A stretch of DNA of 30,779 bases, taken from Gammaproteobacteria bacterium. GTDB lineage: Bacteria > Pseudomonadota > Gammaproteobacteria > Pseudomonadales > Azotimanducaceae_A. The stretch covers positions 1 to 30,779 of the forward strand of contig DUAT01000058.1 in the NCBI GenBank assembly GCA_012960755.1, written 5' to 3'. The position numbers and the translations under genes are program-made. The notes under the pieces are model-generated. The model worked only from the letters and a program-made list of their open reading frames with translations, did not search any database and was not told the origin of the DNA. This document shows, one piece after another, positions 16,866 to 25,046 of the stretch (its first letter is position 1; each line of letters begins with the position of its first letter).

Positions 16866-18908
16866 TTAGTCATTCAGTATAAGTTCAATATCATCCAATA
16901 CTTTCTCTAATCCAGTCTGTTCCCCCGGTGTTCCGCTGAACGGTTCGGTTATAACAAATGGCTGACAAAAATAGGTGAGCACTGCTCTTGCTTTCTCAAT
17001 CCTGGCTTGGTCAGGGTATTCGAGGTCCGACAAGTTAAAGTCAGGATCAACTGTTTGATACCAGGTGAGCAGCATCGCAACGCTCTTTCGCAACAGTTCG
17101 TGTCTCTTTTCACAAAGAGCGTTTGAGAAAGATAGCTCGGGATCTATGGCGGGGAAGAGGTTTCTCAAAGCCCGCTGTCTATCTAATGTTATTTGAGCTG
17201 AATAGGGTGCTTTTAATCCTGGCCACGCTTGTTTCTCCCAGGGTGTGATAACAATAGTGGTAATCGAACCTTTTTCGGATGATTGCGATAATCGATGCAG
17301 ATTCTCCTCGATATCATGTTCGAACCCTTCCGTACTTTGTACAATCGCCAGTACATGCTGGCCAGAATCACGCAGGCTTTCCGCCATGAGAATGCCCCGG
17401 TGAAAACCTGCACGTCTGTCGGAGGCGTCTTCCTTAAAGCTCACCAGACTATGCTGGATATGCTGTTTAAGACCAAATTCCGACACCTCGGCTTCCCAAT
17501 CACTGATATCAAATGGAGGGTGTGTGAATCCTGTCCATACCGTTGCGCCGTCATGTTGTGAATAGAATCGGTGGCTCAACTCTCCCAGCATTACGAGCAT
17601 GCCAACCCCCGCTTTGAATGGTACGCGAATGAGTCCTCCACGACGTAGCGGCGAGAAGAAATCAATCGCTCTGATGCCTGTATGCAAAATGATGCTGTTA
17701 CTGAGCGCAGGATGTTTCTCTTCCAATTTAACTTCGGTAGATGTTGTGTTGGATTTTGGTCTTAGGATTTCTGCTACTTCCAGGTGCCCATTTGCAAGCG
17801 CCCATTCAAAGGGTGTGCGATTTTGATGGCGTCTTACGCGGGTCGGTGTCAGAGGTACGGGTGTTTTATTCTGCTGATCTCTTGCCTCCATGTCTGCACC
17901 ATATTCCAGCAGAAGATAAGCAAGTTCCGTCAGCCCTCGCATGGCGGCAACATGCAAAGGCGTGTTACCGCTCACTGAATATACATTGGGGTTAGCACCA
18001 TTTGCCAACAGATGCCTGGCATGCCTGGGACGATTGAGTAAGGTCGCGGCCCAGATCGCTGACTCACCTGTCGCACAGCCACAATTGTCGTTGACGTCGG
18101 CGCCTGCGTTTACAAGCAAAACCTGCATATCAAAGTTGTTCAATTCAACCGCCGTGATCAACGCGGTAGCATTATTGGCGAACGGCAATATACCTTCTCT
18201 CACTAATTCCGGGTTCCAGGTTTGTTTTGCATTGACCAGTTGTGGTGTGATCGAAACGAGGTGCTTCACTTCAGTGAGATCACCTTGACGCAATGCGATG
18301 AAAAACGAAACTTCCTCTGAAAAAGTTCTATTAACAGATGGGCGGATATTATTGATGGTCTCACGCATGAGTTGATCTCCTTCGCCTAGTATTCTCTTAC
18401 GTGCAGCACGCAGGCGCTTCTTTACTGTTGAAAGTGGTAAGTCAAGAAATTCCGCGATAGCGTTGTCCTTCATTTCTGCAAAATAGTGGAGTGAAACAAC
18501 AAGGCGTTGTTCTTCTGACAGCGCTTCTACCGCAAGCCGAATATTGTTTTGCAGTTGATTAAGTTGAACACTGGATTCTGGAGAAGACGTATCTGAGGCG
18601 ATACTTTGGGCAGCATCCATAGAGGATGGCCGCAACGACTTTCTCCTTGTTACCCTGTCACATTGTTTGACAACTATCTTTTTAAACCACCCGGGAAACG
18701 CCGCACTTGATCGAAGTAAATGTAAGTTGAGATGGGCCTCCAGAAAAGCTTCCTGGGATACTTCCCTGGCAAGTTCAATATCCCCTAACCAGCCATAGGC
18801 AGATCCAACTGCCATGTCTTGAAAATGTGTTACAAGTTCGCTGAAAGCACCGATATCACCCTTTTGAGCGCGTTCAACAAGTGAGCTGTAATCAAGGTTC
18901 ACCAACAT
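16866..18908 (-). CDS. ECF sigma factor - ankyrin repeats - degenerate F1-ATPase beta-like fusion protein
   Basis: A 680-residue protein with three parts. Residues 8-90 and 120-176 are sigma-70 regions 2 and 4 of an ECF sigma factor (AREVSQEAFLEAHLNLH; ALSEEQRLVVSLHYF, LPLSTVKKRLRAARKRI). Residues about 200-385 hold roughly five ankyrin repeats (NATALITAVELNNFDMQVLL, GNTPLHVAAMRGLTELAYLL). Residues about 403-680 follow the F1 beta subunit in order: ILHTGIRAIDFFSPLRRGG, then GAGVGKT replaced by KAGVGML, GILMAESLRDSGQHVLAIVQ in the place of the Walker B block, KGSITTI, LFPAIDPELS, and KARAVLTYFCQPFVITEPFS plus GTPG at the C-terminus. The Walker A lysine and the Walker B aspartate are missing, so it should not hydrolyse ATP; it may bind nucleotide or a partner. 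I infer a one-protein signalling unit. Convergent with the TIR-TPR gene. Confidence 0.8.
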   Translation of the reverse strand: MLVNLDYSSLVERAQKGDIGAFSELVTHFQDMAVGSAYGWLGDIELAREVSQEAFLEAHLNLHLLRSSAAFPGWFKKIVVKQCDRVTRRKSLRPSSMDAAQSIASDTSSPESSVQLNQLQNNIRLAVEALSEEQRLVVSLHYFAEMKDNAIAEFLDLPLSTVKKRLRAARKRILGEGDQLMRETINNIRPSVNRTFSEEVSFFIALRQGDLTEVKHLVSITPQLVNAKQTWNPELVREGILPFANNATALITAVELNNFDMQVLLVNAGADVNDNCGCATGESAIWAATLLNRPRHARHLLANGANPNVYSVSGNTPLHVAAMRGLTELAYLLLEYGADMEARDQQNKTPVPLTPTRVRRHQNRTPFEWALANGHLEVAEILRPKSNTTSTEVKLEEKHPALSNSIILHTGIRAIDFFSPLRRGGLIRVPFKAGVGMLVMLGELSHRFYSQHDGATVWTGFTHPPFDISDWEAEVSEFGLKQHIQHSLVSFKEDASDRRAGFHRGILMAESLRDSGQHVLAIVQSTEGFEHDIEENLHRLSQSSEKGSITTIVITPWEKQAWPGLKAPYSAQITLDRQRALRNLFPAIDPELSFSNALCEKRHELLRKSVAMLLTWYQTVDPDFNLSDLEYPDQARIEKARAVLTYFCQPFVITEPFSGTPGEQTGLEKVLDDIELILND

Positions 18909-19611
18909 GCTATCTCTATCAAAATGGTACTTCTATAAAGACCCGGTCTGGATGGAAAAGGATACCTCGCATGCTACTTGGAAAAGGATGATCTCGAGCG
19001 AGCCAGGTGATCCAGCATCCATGCTACCTCACTCTCACTCGAGTCTGCTAACGTCCAAGCTCTACGGGACGGTGTTTATGTCAGCAACGAGGGTGGTATC
19101 CAATGAACTCAATTGGCTATAGGGTGAAGAACTCTTAAGCTCATATGAGTCTAGCCTGGGAAATAATCGGGTTTTCTGTAAGACATGCGGCTCAAGAATG
19201 CCAACGGATAAATATACACATATCACAATTCCCTCTGGTACATTAGACAGTGATCCAGGTGTAAAGGCAGTAGTTAACATCTTCACAAACGAAAAAGCAC
19301 CTTGGCATGAAGTAACGGACGCATTACTATGTTTTTTCGAGCAAGCACCGCAAGAGTTCTGGGCAGAATGGTTAAAACAGAATACAAAATCCCTAATAGA
19401 CGCAAGCACACGGAACAATTTTTCATTTCCTCGTCACTGCAAATTGACCTGTGTTGCGGACGTTAGAGGTCTAGATGTCTATTCAAGATTTTGGCAGTAT
19501 TGGAGAACTCATTGCTGCAATAGCCACGGTTGCAACTCTTGCGTATTTGGCGATTCAAGTTCGAAAAAATACACTCAGCACGTACTCATCCTCTTTCCAC
19601 GCGATCAGTGA
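18907..19611 (+). pseudogene. GFA / CENP-V-family (formaldehyde-activating-like) pseudogene
   Basis: The family C-terminal half is plain: GEELLSSYESS, RVFCKTCGSRMP, ITIPSGTLDSDPGVKAV, FTNEKAPWHEVTD (about 19120-19372). In the same frame upstream lies EPGDPAS...KLYGTVFMSA, SNELNWL, interrupted by TAG at 19120-19122 where the family continues. The N-terminal cysteines expected for zinc are gone: the CHC-type site reads HSHSS and the earlier cysteine pair reads TSHATW. Two cysteines of the FCKTCG site remain. Beyond about 19372 the frame runs into non-homologous sequence up to 19611, so the natural end is also lost. Members add glutathione to formaldehyde or bind zinc with unknown roles. Clearly inactive. 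Confidence 0.75.
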
Positions 19612-19939
19612 TTCGATGAATTACATAAACATGACCATTGCCCAGAATCCAGATCTTTCACGAATCTGGTTGACCGGCTCGGTTGACCGTAAATCGCTCA
19701 GTGATGAAGAGCGGTACCAATTTGATATGGTTATGCTCTCCTGCTTTCACGTATTCGACACCATGCATTACCAGGCTCGTAAAGGGTCCGGTGATACGGA
19801 TTTGGTAACGACTGAAGAGAGAAGCTTAACCACATTGTTCGCGTTACCAGGTGTTAAAGAATGGTGGAACGAAAACCCATATGCATTTGGTCCGGAATTC
19901 AGGTCGTATCTTGGGAAATTCAATGGGACCGACGCCTAA
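19475..19939 (+). CDS. Small membrane-anchored hypothetical protein
   Basis: A 154-residue protein with an N-terminal membrane helix (residues about 8-27: IGELIAAIATVATLAYLAIQ, then VRKN) and a soluble helical body (SISDSMN-like segment, IAQNPDLSRIW, LSDEERYQFDMVMLSCFHVFD, VKEWWNENPYAF). This is a recurring family of uncharacterised proteobacterial proteins with the same N-terminus and the R-I-W and E-W-W blocks. The ATG at 19475 follows AGAGG at 5-8 bases. It overlaps the tail of the GFA remnant but otherwise looks intact. No function can be assigned. Confidence 0.8.
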   Translation: MSIQDFGSIGELIAAIATVATLAYLAIQVRKNTLSTYSSSFHAISDSMNYINMTIAQNPDLSRIWLTGSVDRKSLSDEERYQFDMVMLSCFHVFDTMHYQARKGSGDTDLVTTEERSLTTLFALPGVKEWWNENPYAFGPEFRSYLGKFNGTDA

Positions 19940-19942
19940 CAT

Positions 19943-20297
19943 GGTCACTCCTTGCCGTTCATCGGGCTTTATTCCACAGGTGCTGCAGCAAGCGTGTTTG
20001 ATATGTGGCTTGCCGCAGATGAGGGCGACGCCAGCGGCTTTGCCCTGCTCTCATTGGGTTTTAATTTCTGCTACCGGCCGAGTTTGCCTGGGGTGATTTG
20101 AATGCAAAAGCCCTGAGCGTGGATTATCCCTATGATCCCGGCAGAGATTACCTGGCAGAGGTTCAGCCCGGTGATCTGATCATCGGCAATCCTGGCGCTG
20201 CCATGTCTTGGTCAGGCGCTGCAGGCTGGCCACGTGATGTTAAGATCGATGCGGAATATTTATCTGTCCAAGCCTCGAATGTAACGACGCTCATGCA
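19943..20297 (+). pseudogene. Fragment of an alpha/beta-hydrolase-like gene
   Basis: Two frames in tandem read as one protein. From 19943: GHSLPFIGLYSTGAAASVFD, MWLAADEGDASGFALLSLGF; after a shift near 20060-20080: EFAWGDLNAKALSVDYPYDP, DYLAEVQPGDLIIGNPGAAM, EYLSVQASNVTTL. The order (a hydrolase-type segment with D-E-G-D-x-S-G, then a W-G-D block and a late V-Q-x-S-x-V-x-T-L strand) fits membrane-associated alpha/beta hydrolases, but the catalytic serine region is missing and the last part ends abruptly at about 20297. The assignment is by eye. It meets the EthD-like fragment of the opposite strand at that point. Confidence 0.5.
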
Positions 20298-20471
20298 AGC
20301 GCTACCCGCTTCATCCACAAGTTTGAATCTTTGCGCGAAAGTCCAGCCCGTGGTTTCAATCACCTCATCAAGATGCACATCTTCATAGTAGCGATTGAAC
20401 TCGTCTTCATTCCCCTCTGTGGGTTCAGTCAGCACCAGAACAATCTGTTTTTTCCCAATCTCCTTTTCCAT
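20163..20471 (-). pseudogene. EthD/dimeric alpha-beta-barrel-type gene fragment, fused to antisense sequence
   Basis: The first 57 residues (KQIVLVLTEPTEGNEDEFNR, YYEDVHLDEVIETTGWTFAQ, RFKLVDEAG) are a typical ferredoxin-like 'EthD/short dimeric barrel' protein of about 110-220 residues. The start is sound: ATG at 20471 with GGAGG 8 bases upstream. From about residue 58 (20300) the frame is only the complement of the alpha/beta-hydrolase fragment on the other strand, and the family's second half is absent. The gene is therefore cut by a rearrangement. Whether the 102-residue product is made is unknown. Confidence 0.6.
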
Positions 20472-20625
20472 TGATCTATCCTCCAGGTTGCAGCGTGTTT
20501 ACTCTTTCCTTCCGATATATATGCAGTGGCCGGAGGTTCACTTTACTCATTTCAAAATTTCGATTATTTCACGAGGCAGGTGATTACGTTTCTACAACCC
20601 GGCAATGATTCTTCGATACTTGTCT

Positions 20626-20778
20626 CTAATGTCCGGTTGGTTCGCGGAGAAGAACAGCCTCGGCTTTTTCGAGCAGTTCTGCAGGGTATTCGACAGAAAA
20701 AAATTGTCTGGCTTCTATCCGAAAAGCTTCGTCTTCTGAACTAAATTGCATGTCCACTGTTCTTACTCCTTCGCTCAT
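20626..20778 (-). pseudogene. N-terminal fragment of an acyl-CoA dehydrogenase
   Basis: Fifty codons beginning MSEGVRTVDMQFSSEDEAFR and continuing with EARQFFSVEYPAELLEKAEA. This is the first helix region of acyl-CoA dehydrogenases (typical pattern: M-x-F-x-x-E-x-x-F-R-x-E-x-R-x-F...P-x-E-L). A TAG follows at 20626-20628 and nothing further of the roughly 390-residue enzyme was found downstream, so more than 85 per cent of the gene is gone. The native ATG may be either 20778 or 20751. It sits among other remnants of fatty-acid or steroid-type degradation genes. Confidence 0.65.
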
Positions 20779-21112
20779 CTGTTAGGAACCCATTAATAAG
20801 CCCGGAACCAACCAGCAGTCCCATCATTAGATTCTGTCATGAGGGTAACATAAAGAGTAATCTTGGTAGTTGATACAAACCACCGCAACGAGAATTCCAG
20901 TGGTATTCTTCAAGCAAAGCAATACCCTTGCTAGGTGGATTTTCGTTCCCCATCAGCTCAATCCGATTGCGAATTCTGTCTTCAACTTAAGTACCAGTGC
21001 AACATCATTTCAGTTGGGTGCTGCAGTGAGCGCCGGTGAGGGCGACTTCATGTCAAACAGGTCATTTCGTCCTAACCGCGAGTAACAGCCAGTAAATTCG
21101 TCTTCTAAAGGT
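20779..21112. other. Intergenic region between the dehydrogenase fragment and the VOC gene
   Basis: About 330 bases. A 71-codon plus-strand frame (20870-21085) has no recognisable features and no good ribosome site. I see no terminator and no RNA gene. Probably further decayed coding DNA. Confidence 0.4.
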
Positions 21113-21727
21113 TTACCAATTACTCAATTCAACCAAACCTGAAGGGGTCTGTATGCATGCTGTAAACGACTCAGGTCCTGTGACGACAGAAACTTCAACC
21201 GAGAGTGCTTCCATAAACGCTTTAAACCCCTCTGCATCAGGCAAGCTAACGGTGAAGTCAACCATGGCACATCCCTTCGGTGTTGATTGGGCTGGGTGCG
21301 ATGAGTCTTTCCAGTCTATAAAAAAAGGCAACATATTATTCCCGGCTAGGAAACAAATTTGCCAATCAAGCCGAACGCCTTCGGGGGTTGTTCTATTCAT
21401 GTCGATGATCGGTTTTGGTGTTAAATCGTATTTACGACCCGTGGCACCGACTACCGAGAGATCGCTCGCCGCAACTGCCCATGCACGTACACCTGAACCT
21501 CCGTGTTTGGTTAGTTCCTCGCCCAGGGTGCCGCTTAAGTCTTGCTGAGGATCCGGAGCAATGATCTCCAGATACTGATCTGCGCCTAAGGACAATAATG
21601 CGTTCCTTGTCCCGTTGCCGGGATGGGCACCCCCAATAGCTGCGGTGACGCCGGTTAACTCTGCAATTTCAGCGATGCCCTTATCCAAGTCTGCCGTTGC
21701 ATACATAATGTGGTCGAGTTTCGCCAT
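21113..21727 (-). CDS. VOC-superfamily glyoxalase-like protein
   Basis: A 204-residue protein of the glyoxalase-like (Glyoxalase_3 type) VOC fold. The opening LDHIMYATADLDKGIAEIAE, the following GGAHPGNGTRNALLSLGADQ and the YLEIIAPDP motif are typical. The second half carries RLDWQICFLAGNNMLPFFID and a hydrophobic strand ending in LVELSNW. His6 and Glu in YLEI are the usual metal ligands. Substrates are not known for this subfamily. The ATG at 21727 has AGAGA upstream. It is divergent from the thioesterase with 56 bases between starts, so the two may share a regulatory region. Confidence 0.88.
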   Translation of the reverse strand: MAKLDHIMYATADLDKGIAEIAELTGVTAAIGGAHPGNGTRNALLSLGADQYLEIIAPDPQQDLSGTLGEELTKHGGSGVRAWAVAASDLSVVGATGRKYDLTPKPIIDMNRTTPEGVRLDWQICFLAGNNMLPFFIDWKDSSHPAQSTPKGCAMVDFTVSLPDAEGFKAFMEALSVEVSVVTGPESFTACIQTPSGLVELSNW

Positions 21728-21783
21728 GAGATTCTCTAGGTTGCCGTGTATGCTTGAGAGTACACGAAAATTGGGTTAGCGAC

Positions 21784-22209
21784 ATGAAAACAGAGACAAC
21801 AACGAACCGGCAGGATCTGCAAGCTTATATGGATGCGTCACCCTTTATCCATGCCAGCGGCATGATCGTTACCGACGCAGATCCAGTGAAAGAAATCCTG
21901 ATCATTAGCATGCCATTAAAACCTGAGTTCGAACGAGGTGCAGGCACTGGACAGTTTCACGGTGGACCCATAGCAGCGTTGATCGATACAGCAGGGTGTT
22001 TTGCCATGATTATGGTGCTAGGGCATGGGGTGCCGACGGTCAATTTCCGCACGGATTATTTACGTCCGGCAATCAAGACCAGTTTACAAGCAACAGCGAC
22101 GATCCGCCGGGTCGGGCGAACTGTTGGGGTTGTTGATGTCGATGTCATTAATGACGATGGCAAACTGATCGCCGTGGGTCGCGGCACCTTTGGCAGCAGT
22201 GCAGGCTGA
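21784..22209 (+). CDS. PaaI-type hotdog thioesterase
   Basis: A 141-residue hotdog-fold protein (counted from the ATG at 21784; a TTG at 21754 is also in frame). Family motif: GTGQFHGGPIAALIDTAGCF with H59-G-G and D68, then NFRTDYLRPA and the C-terminal AVGRGTF. Members hydrolyse small acyl-CoA esters, particularly aromatic ones, in the cytoplasm. It ends five bases before the tail of the convergent acyl-CoA ligase gene. Together with that ligase it would control CoA-thioester pools. The ribosome site is weak, so the start is uncertain. Confidence 0.88.
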   Translation: MKTETTTNRQDLQAYMDASPFIHASGMIVTDADPVKEILIISMPLKPEFERGAGTGQFHGGPIAALIDTAGCFAMIMVLGHGVPTVNFRTDYLRPAIKTSLQATATIRRVGRTVGVVDVDVINDDGKLIAVGRGTFGSSAG

Positions 22210-22214
22210 GATGC

Positions 22215-23666
22215 CTATTCGTCGCGGCTGATACTTGAGTTAGCAAGTGCCTCCAGGGCCTTCCGATCGATTTTACTCGTACCTGCCAAGGGCATTTCTT
22301 GCAGAAAAATTGCATGCCGTGGATGCATGTATGCAGGGGCATTCGCAAGTACAATATCTTTGATACCCTGTTCATCGATGATTGGGTCTGTGGAGGCTAC
22401 TATGAAAGCCACCGGCACCTGACCTCGTATAGGATCTGGAAGAGGTACCACACAGGCTTCTGAAATTCGTGGGTCAGCTTCCAGTATGCGTTCAACCTCA
22501 CCGGGATAGATGTTCTCTCCGCTACAATTAAACATGTCATCGTCCCGACCGATAAAGAAGTAAAAACCGTTTTCATCTACTCGCATGGTATCGCCGGTAT
22601 TTATCCAGCCATCTCCAGCGGCTTTCTCGGCGGTCTTTTCTGGCAGGTTCAAGTATTCGTTCATCGCCGCCGGGGATTTAACTTCAAACACGCCCTCGGT
22701 GGGTGTGGCACCGTTAACGAGTCGAACTTGAACGTGTTGCGATGGAAAACCCAAAGAGATGGTGGGTGTTGGCAAGCCATCTGGGTGAAGGCCAAACATG
22801 AGAGCCCCAGCCTCGGTGGTACCGTATCCGTTACTAATGCTGGCATTCGGAAATATCGCCGACGCTTGGTTTGCTACGGTCTCAGAAAGGGGCGAAGAGC
22901 CAATGCTGATTGATGTCACCGTAGTCAGGTCAAGTTCCTCTATCAGGTCACGCTCTCGTAACATCATGGCCAACATGGTTGGGATGCCAGTAATGGAATT
23001 GACAGCGTAGGTGTCGATAGCTTGCAAGTACAGCTTAGCATCAAAGCGAGGCAACAAAACGACCTTGCCGCCGGAATACAAAAACATAAACAGCATCAAT
23101 ATCGCATTCATGTGGTACAAGGGCGCGGCAACAATAGCGCACTGACCTTCAAAGCGGTCTCCAGCGCGTTCGATCATGGAGCGTTGGCTATCATGGGATA
23201 ACACGACACCCTTAGGCATGCCAGTTGAACCCGAGGTGTAGAGGATCAAACCTGGTTCATTTTGATCCGGCTCGACGACGGAATAGGTATCAATAGGCTC
23301 GCACTTCATGGTGTGAACCTCAACGTCCGGTGTGAGCCTATTCCTGTTGGCTGCATCGGTGAATACGGTCGACAGCTCAGCATCGCTTACGATGTAGGCA
23401 ATGATGGAGTCTGGAAACCTAAAGTTGATCGGCACGGCAATGCCGCCAGCGCGCATAATGCCTACCAGATACGCGAGATATTCGACGGAATTTTCGGCGA
23501 GTATACCGATACGCGTTCCTCGCGTGATATCAAGATTTGATGCCACTCCATTAGCGAGCCGTTGTAAGTCCACATGGGAATAATTTCGCGGTTGCGCGGG
23601 GTCTCCGAGATCGACTAAAGCCGGTTCTTCGTTATCGTGCCGAATGACTGAACCAAGATTCTTCAT
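22215..23666 (-). CDS. AMP-dependent acyl-CoA synthetase/ligase
   Basis: A 483-residue ANL-superfamily enzyme that adenylates a carboxylate and transfers it to CoA. Signature elements: the P-loop LYTSGSTGMPKG (residues 142-153), GYGTTEAGAL, WINTGD and the hinge, and the catalytic lysine in GTSKIDR (about K465). Length is slightly shorter than the common 500-550 because the N-terminal part is compact. The ATG at 23666 overlaps the stop of the upstream oxidoreductase (ATGA), so the pair is translationally coupled. The substrate acid is not evident. It appears intact. Confidence 0.92.
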   Translation of the reverse strand: MKNLGSVIRHDNEEPALVDLGDPAQPRNYSHVDLQRLANGVASNLDITRGTRIGILAENSVEYLAYLVGIMRAGGIAVPINFRFPDSIIAYIVSDAELSTVFTDAANRNRLTPDVEVHTMKCEPIDTYSVVEPDQNEPGLILYTSGSTGMPKGVVLSHDSQRSMIERAGDRFEGQCAIVAAPLYHMNAILMLFMFLYSGGKVVLLPRFDAKLYLQAIDTYAVNSITGIPTMLAMMLRERDLIEELDLTTVTSISIGSSPLSETVANQASAIFPNASISNGYGTTEAGALMFGLHPDGLPTPTISLGFPSQHVQVRLVNGATPTEGVFEVKSPAAMNEYLNLPEKTAEKAAGDGWINTGDTMRVDENGFYFFIGRDDDMFNCSGENIYPGEVERILEADPRISEACVVPLPDPIRGQVPVAFIVASTDPIIDEQGIKDIVLANAPAYMHPRHAIFLQEMPLAGTSKIDRKALEALANSSISRDE

Positions 23667-24664
23667 GGTGTTATCACGATCTTGCCGAACACATCGCGAT
23701 CCTCCATCAACCTCTCCGCGTCACGGACCTGCTCCAGAGGGATGACTCGGTCCAACACAGGTGTCAGCTCACCGGATTGTGCATAGGCCAGCATTGCTTC
23801 GATATCACTCCGGCGCCAGCCATTGGACCCCATCAAATTATGTTCATAGGTCCATACATAGCGTATATCAATCTGTTCATCAAAACCGGCAGTAGCGCCA
23901 CAGGTAACGAGGCGAGCACCCACCTTCATACACCGAGTGGAATCGATCCATGTACCGCCGCCTGTGCAGTTCACAACCAGATCGACGCCGCCAGCGCCAG
24001 TGATTCGCGGCTTACCTACGACATCACAGACTGCATCGCGCATATCACTTTCTACATAGTTGATCAGATGGTCCGCCCCAAGGTCAGCAAGACCGTCCAA
24101 TTTGGACTGGCTGCTGGCGCAGGCGATCACTTGGGCGCCAACCATCTTGGCCAACAACACGCTTGCGGTGCCAACGCCACCGCTTGCGCCCAGTACAAGT
24201 ACTGTATCTTTCGCTGTCACTTGAGCACGAGTACGCATCATTCGATGTGCCGTAGCATAGGCAAGGGGTATGCAGGATGCGGTTTCAAAACTGACACCAT
24301 TGGGAATAGCGACCAATTGAGAAACGTGAGCGCGACAAAACTCGGCCCTGCCACCATCAAATCGTTCACCAATTAAGCCTACACCAGCTAACAGTGGGTC
24401 GAGTAAGACCCTGTCACCTACCTTAGCGCCGTCGCAATCTGGCCCAAGCTCAACCACTTCACCGGCAATGTCTGAACCTGTGATCAAGGGCAAGGGCAGT
24501 TTTATACCCGGCATACCTCGGCGGCTAAAGACATCGTGGTAGTTCAAGGAACAAGCCTTGACGCAAATGATTAACCAGCCTGCTTCAAGAACAGGGTCCG
24601 GGTAGTTCTCTTCAATGATGATGTTTTCCAGCGGGCCGTTTTCGTATATGACAGCTGCTCGCAT
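23663..24664 (-). CDS. Alcohol/quinone-type MDR oxidoreductase
   Basis: Start taken at ATG 24664, with GAGGG about 7 bases upstream; the frame also extends to 24721. About 333 residues. Hallmarks are LNYHDVFSRRG, PLPLITGSDIAGEV, the Rossmann motif LVLGASGGVGTASVLLAK, DHLINY and VDLVVNCTGGG. This pattern fits quinone-oxidoreductase- or crotonyl-CoA-reductase-like MDR enzymes; the four-cysteine structural zinc loop is not present. It uses NAD(P)H. It forms an operon with the downstream acyl-CoA ligase by a 4-base overlap, which suggests that it reduces or oxidises an intermediate of the same acid pathway. Confidence 0.88.
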   Translation of the reverse strand: MRAAVIYENGPLENIIIEENYPDPVLEAGWLIICVKACSLNYHDVFSRRGMPGIKLPLPLITGSDIAGEVVELGPDCDGAKVGDRVLLDPLLAGVGLIGERFDGGRAEFCRAHVSQLVAIPNGVSFETASCIPLAYATAHRMMRTRAQVTAKDTVLVLGASGGVGTASVLLAKMVGAQVIACASSQSKLDGLADLGADHLINYVESDMRDAVCDVVGKPRITGAGGVDLVVNCTGGGTWIDSTRCMKVGARLVTCGATAGFDEQIDIRYVWTYEHNLMGSNGWRRSDIEAMLAYAQSGELTPVLDRVIPLEQVRDAERLMEDRDVFGKIVITP

Positions 24665-25046
24665 AATGTGCCCTCGGTGTTTTCCGATACTTGGTAAGGT
24701 AAGAGTATCAATTGCGTACAAATAATTCGATTGTCGCAGTGCTTTATAAGCGGAAGTAGAGCCAAGCTGAAAATTGGATGATTTCCTGCGGGAATCGATA
24801 TCGTTTGTACATAATCACCGCCTTGCCGCTCTCAACAGCTTAGCGTCGTTCTAACTCTACAAGCTAAAACCGCTCCATTCGGCCAACGGACTCAAAATAA
24901 TAATCCGGAGAAAATTCAAGCAGCTTCACGCCATTCATATCGATGATGAAGCCCGCCTACTCCTGGCGTTTGGGTCAATCATTTTGAATATCTACCTAAA
25001 ATTCGTTTCAGTTTGATGGCAAGCAACGTTATCAAATTAGGGTATG
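24665..25046. other. Intergenic region with a short coding remnant
   Basis: About 380 bases. On the minus strand, 24864-24938 encodes MNGVKLLEFSPDYYFESVGR followed by MERF and a stop, preceded in frame by IID and a TAG. It reads like the very end of a lost gene that I cannot identify. The remainder carries the oxidoreductase leader and the far downstream flank of the selenoprotein. No terminator was found. Confidence 0.4.

Noticed and set aside
16866..18908. C-terminal domain of the sigma fusion as a working ATPase
   Set aside because: The Walker A lysine and Walker B aspartate are replaced, so hydrolysis is unlikely.
20870..21085. 71-codon plus-strand frame as a gene
   Set aside because: No recognisable content or ribosome site, and it lies among decayed fragments.
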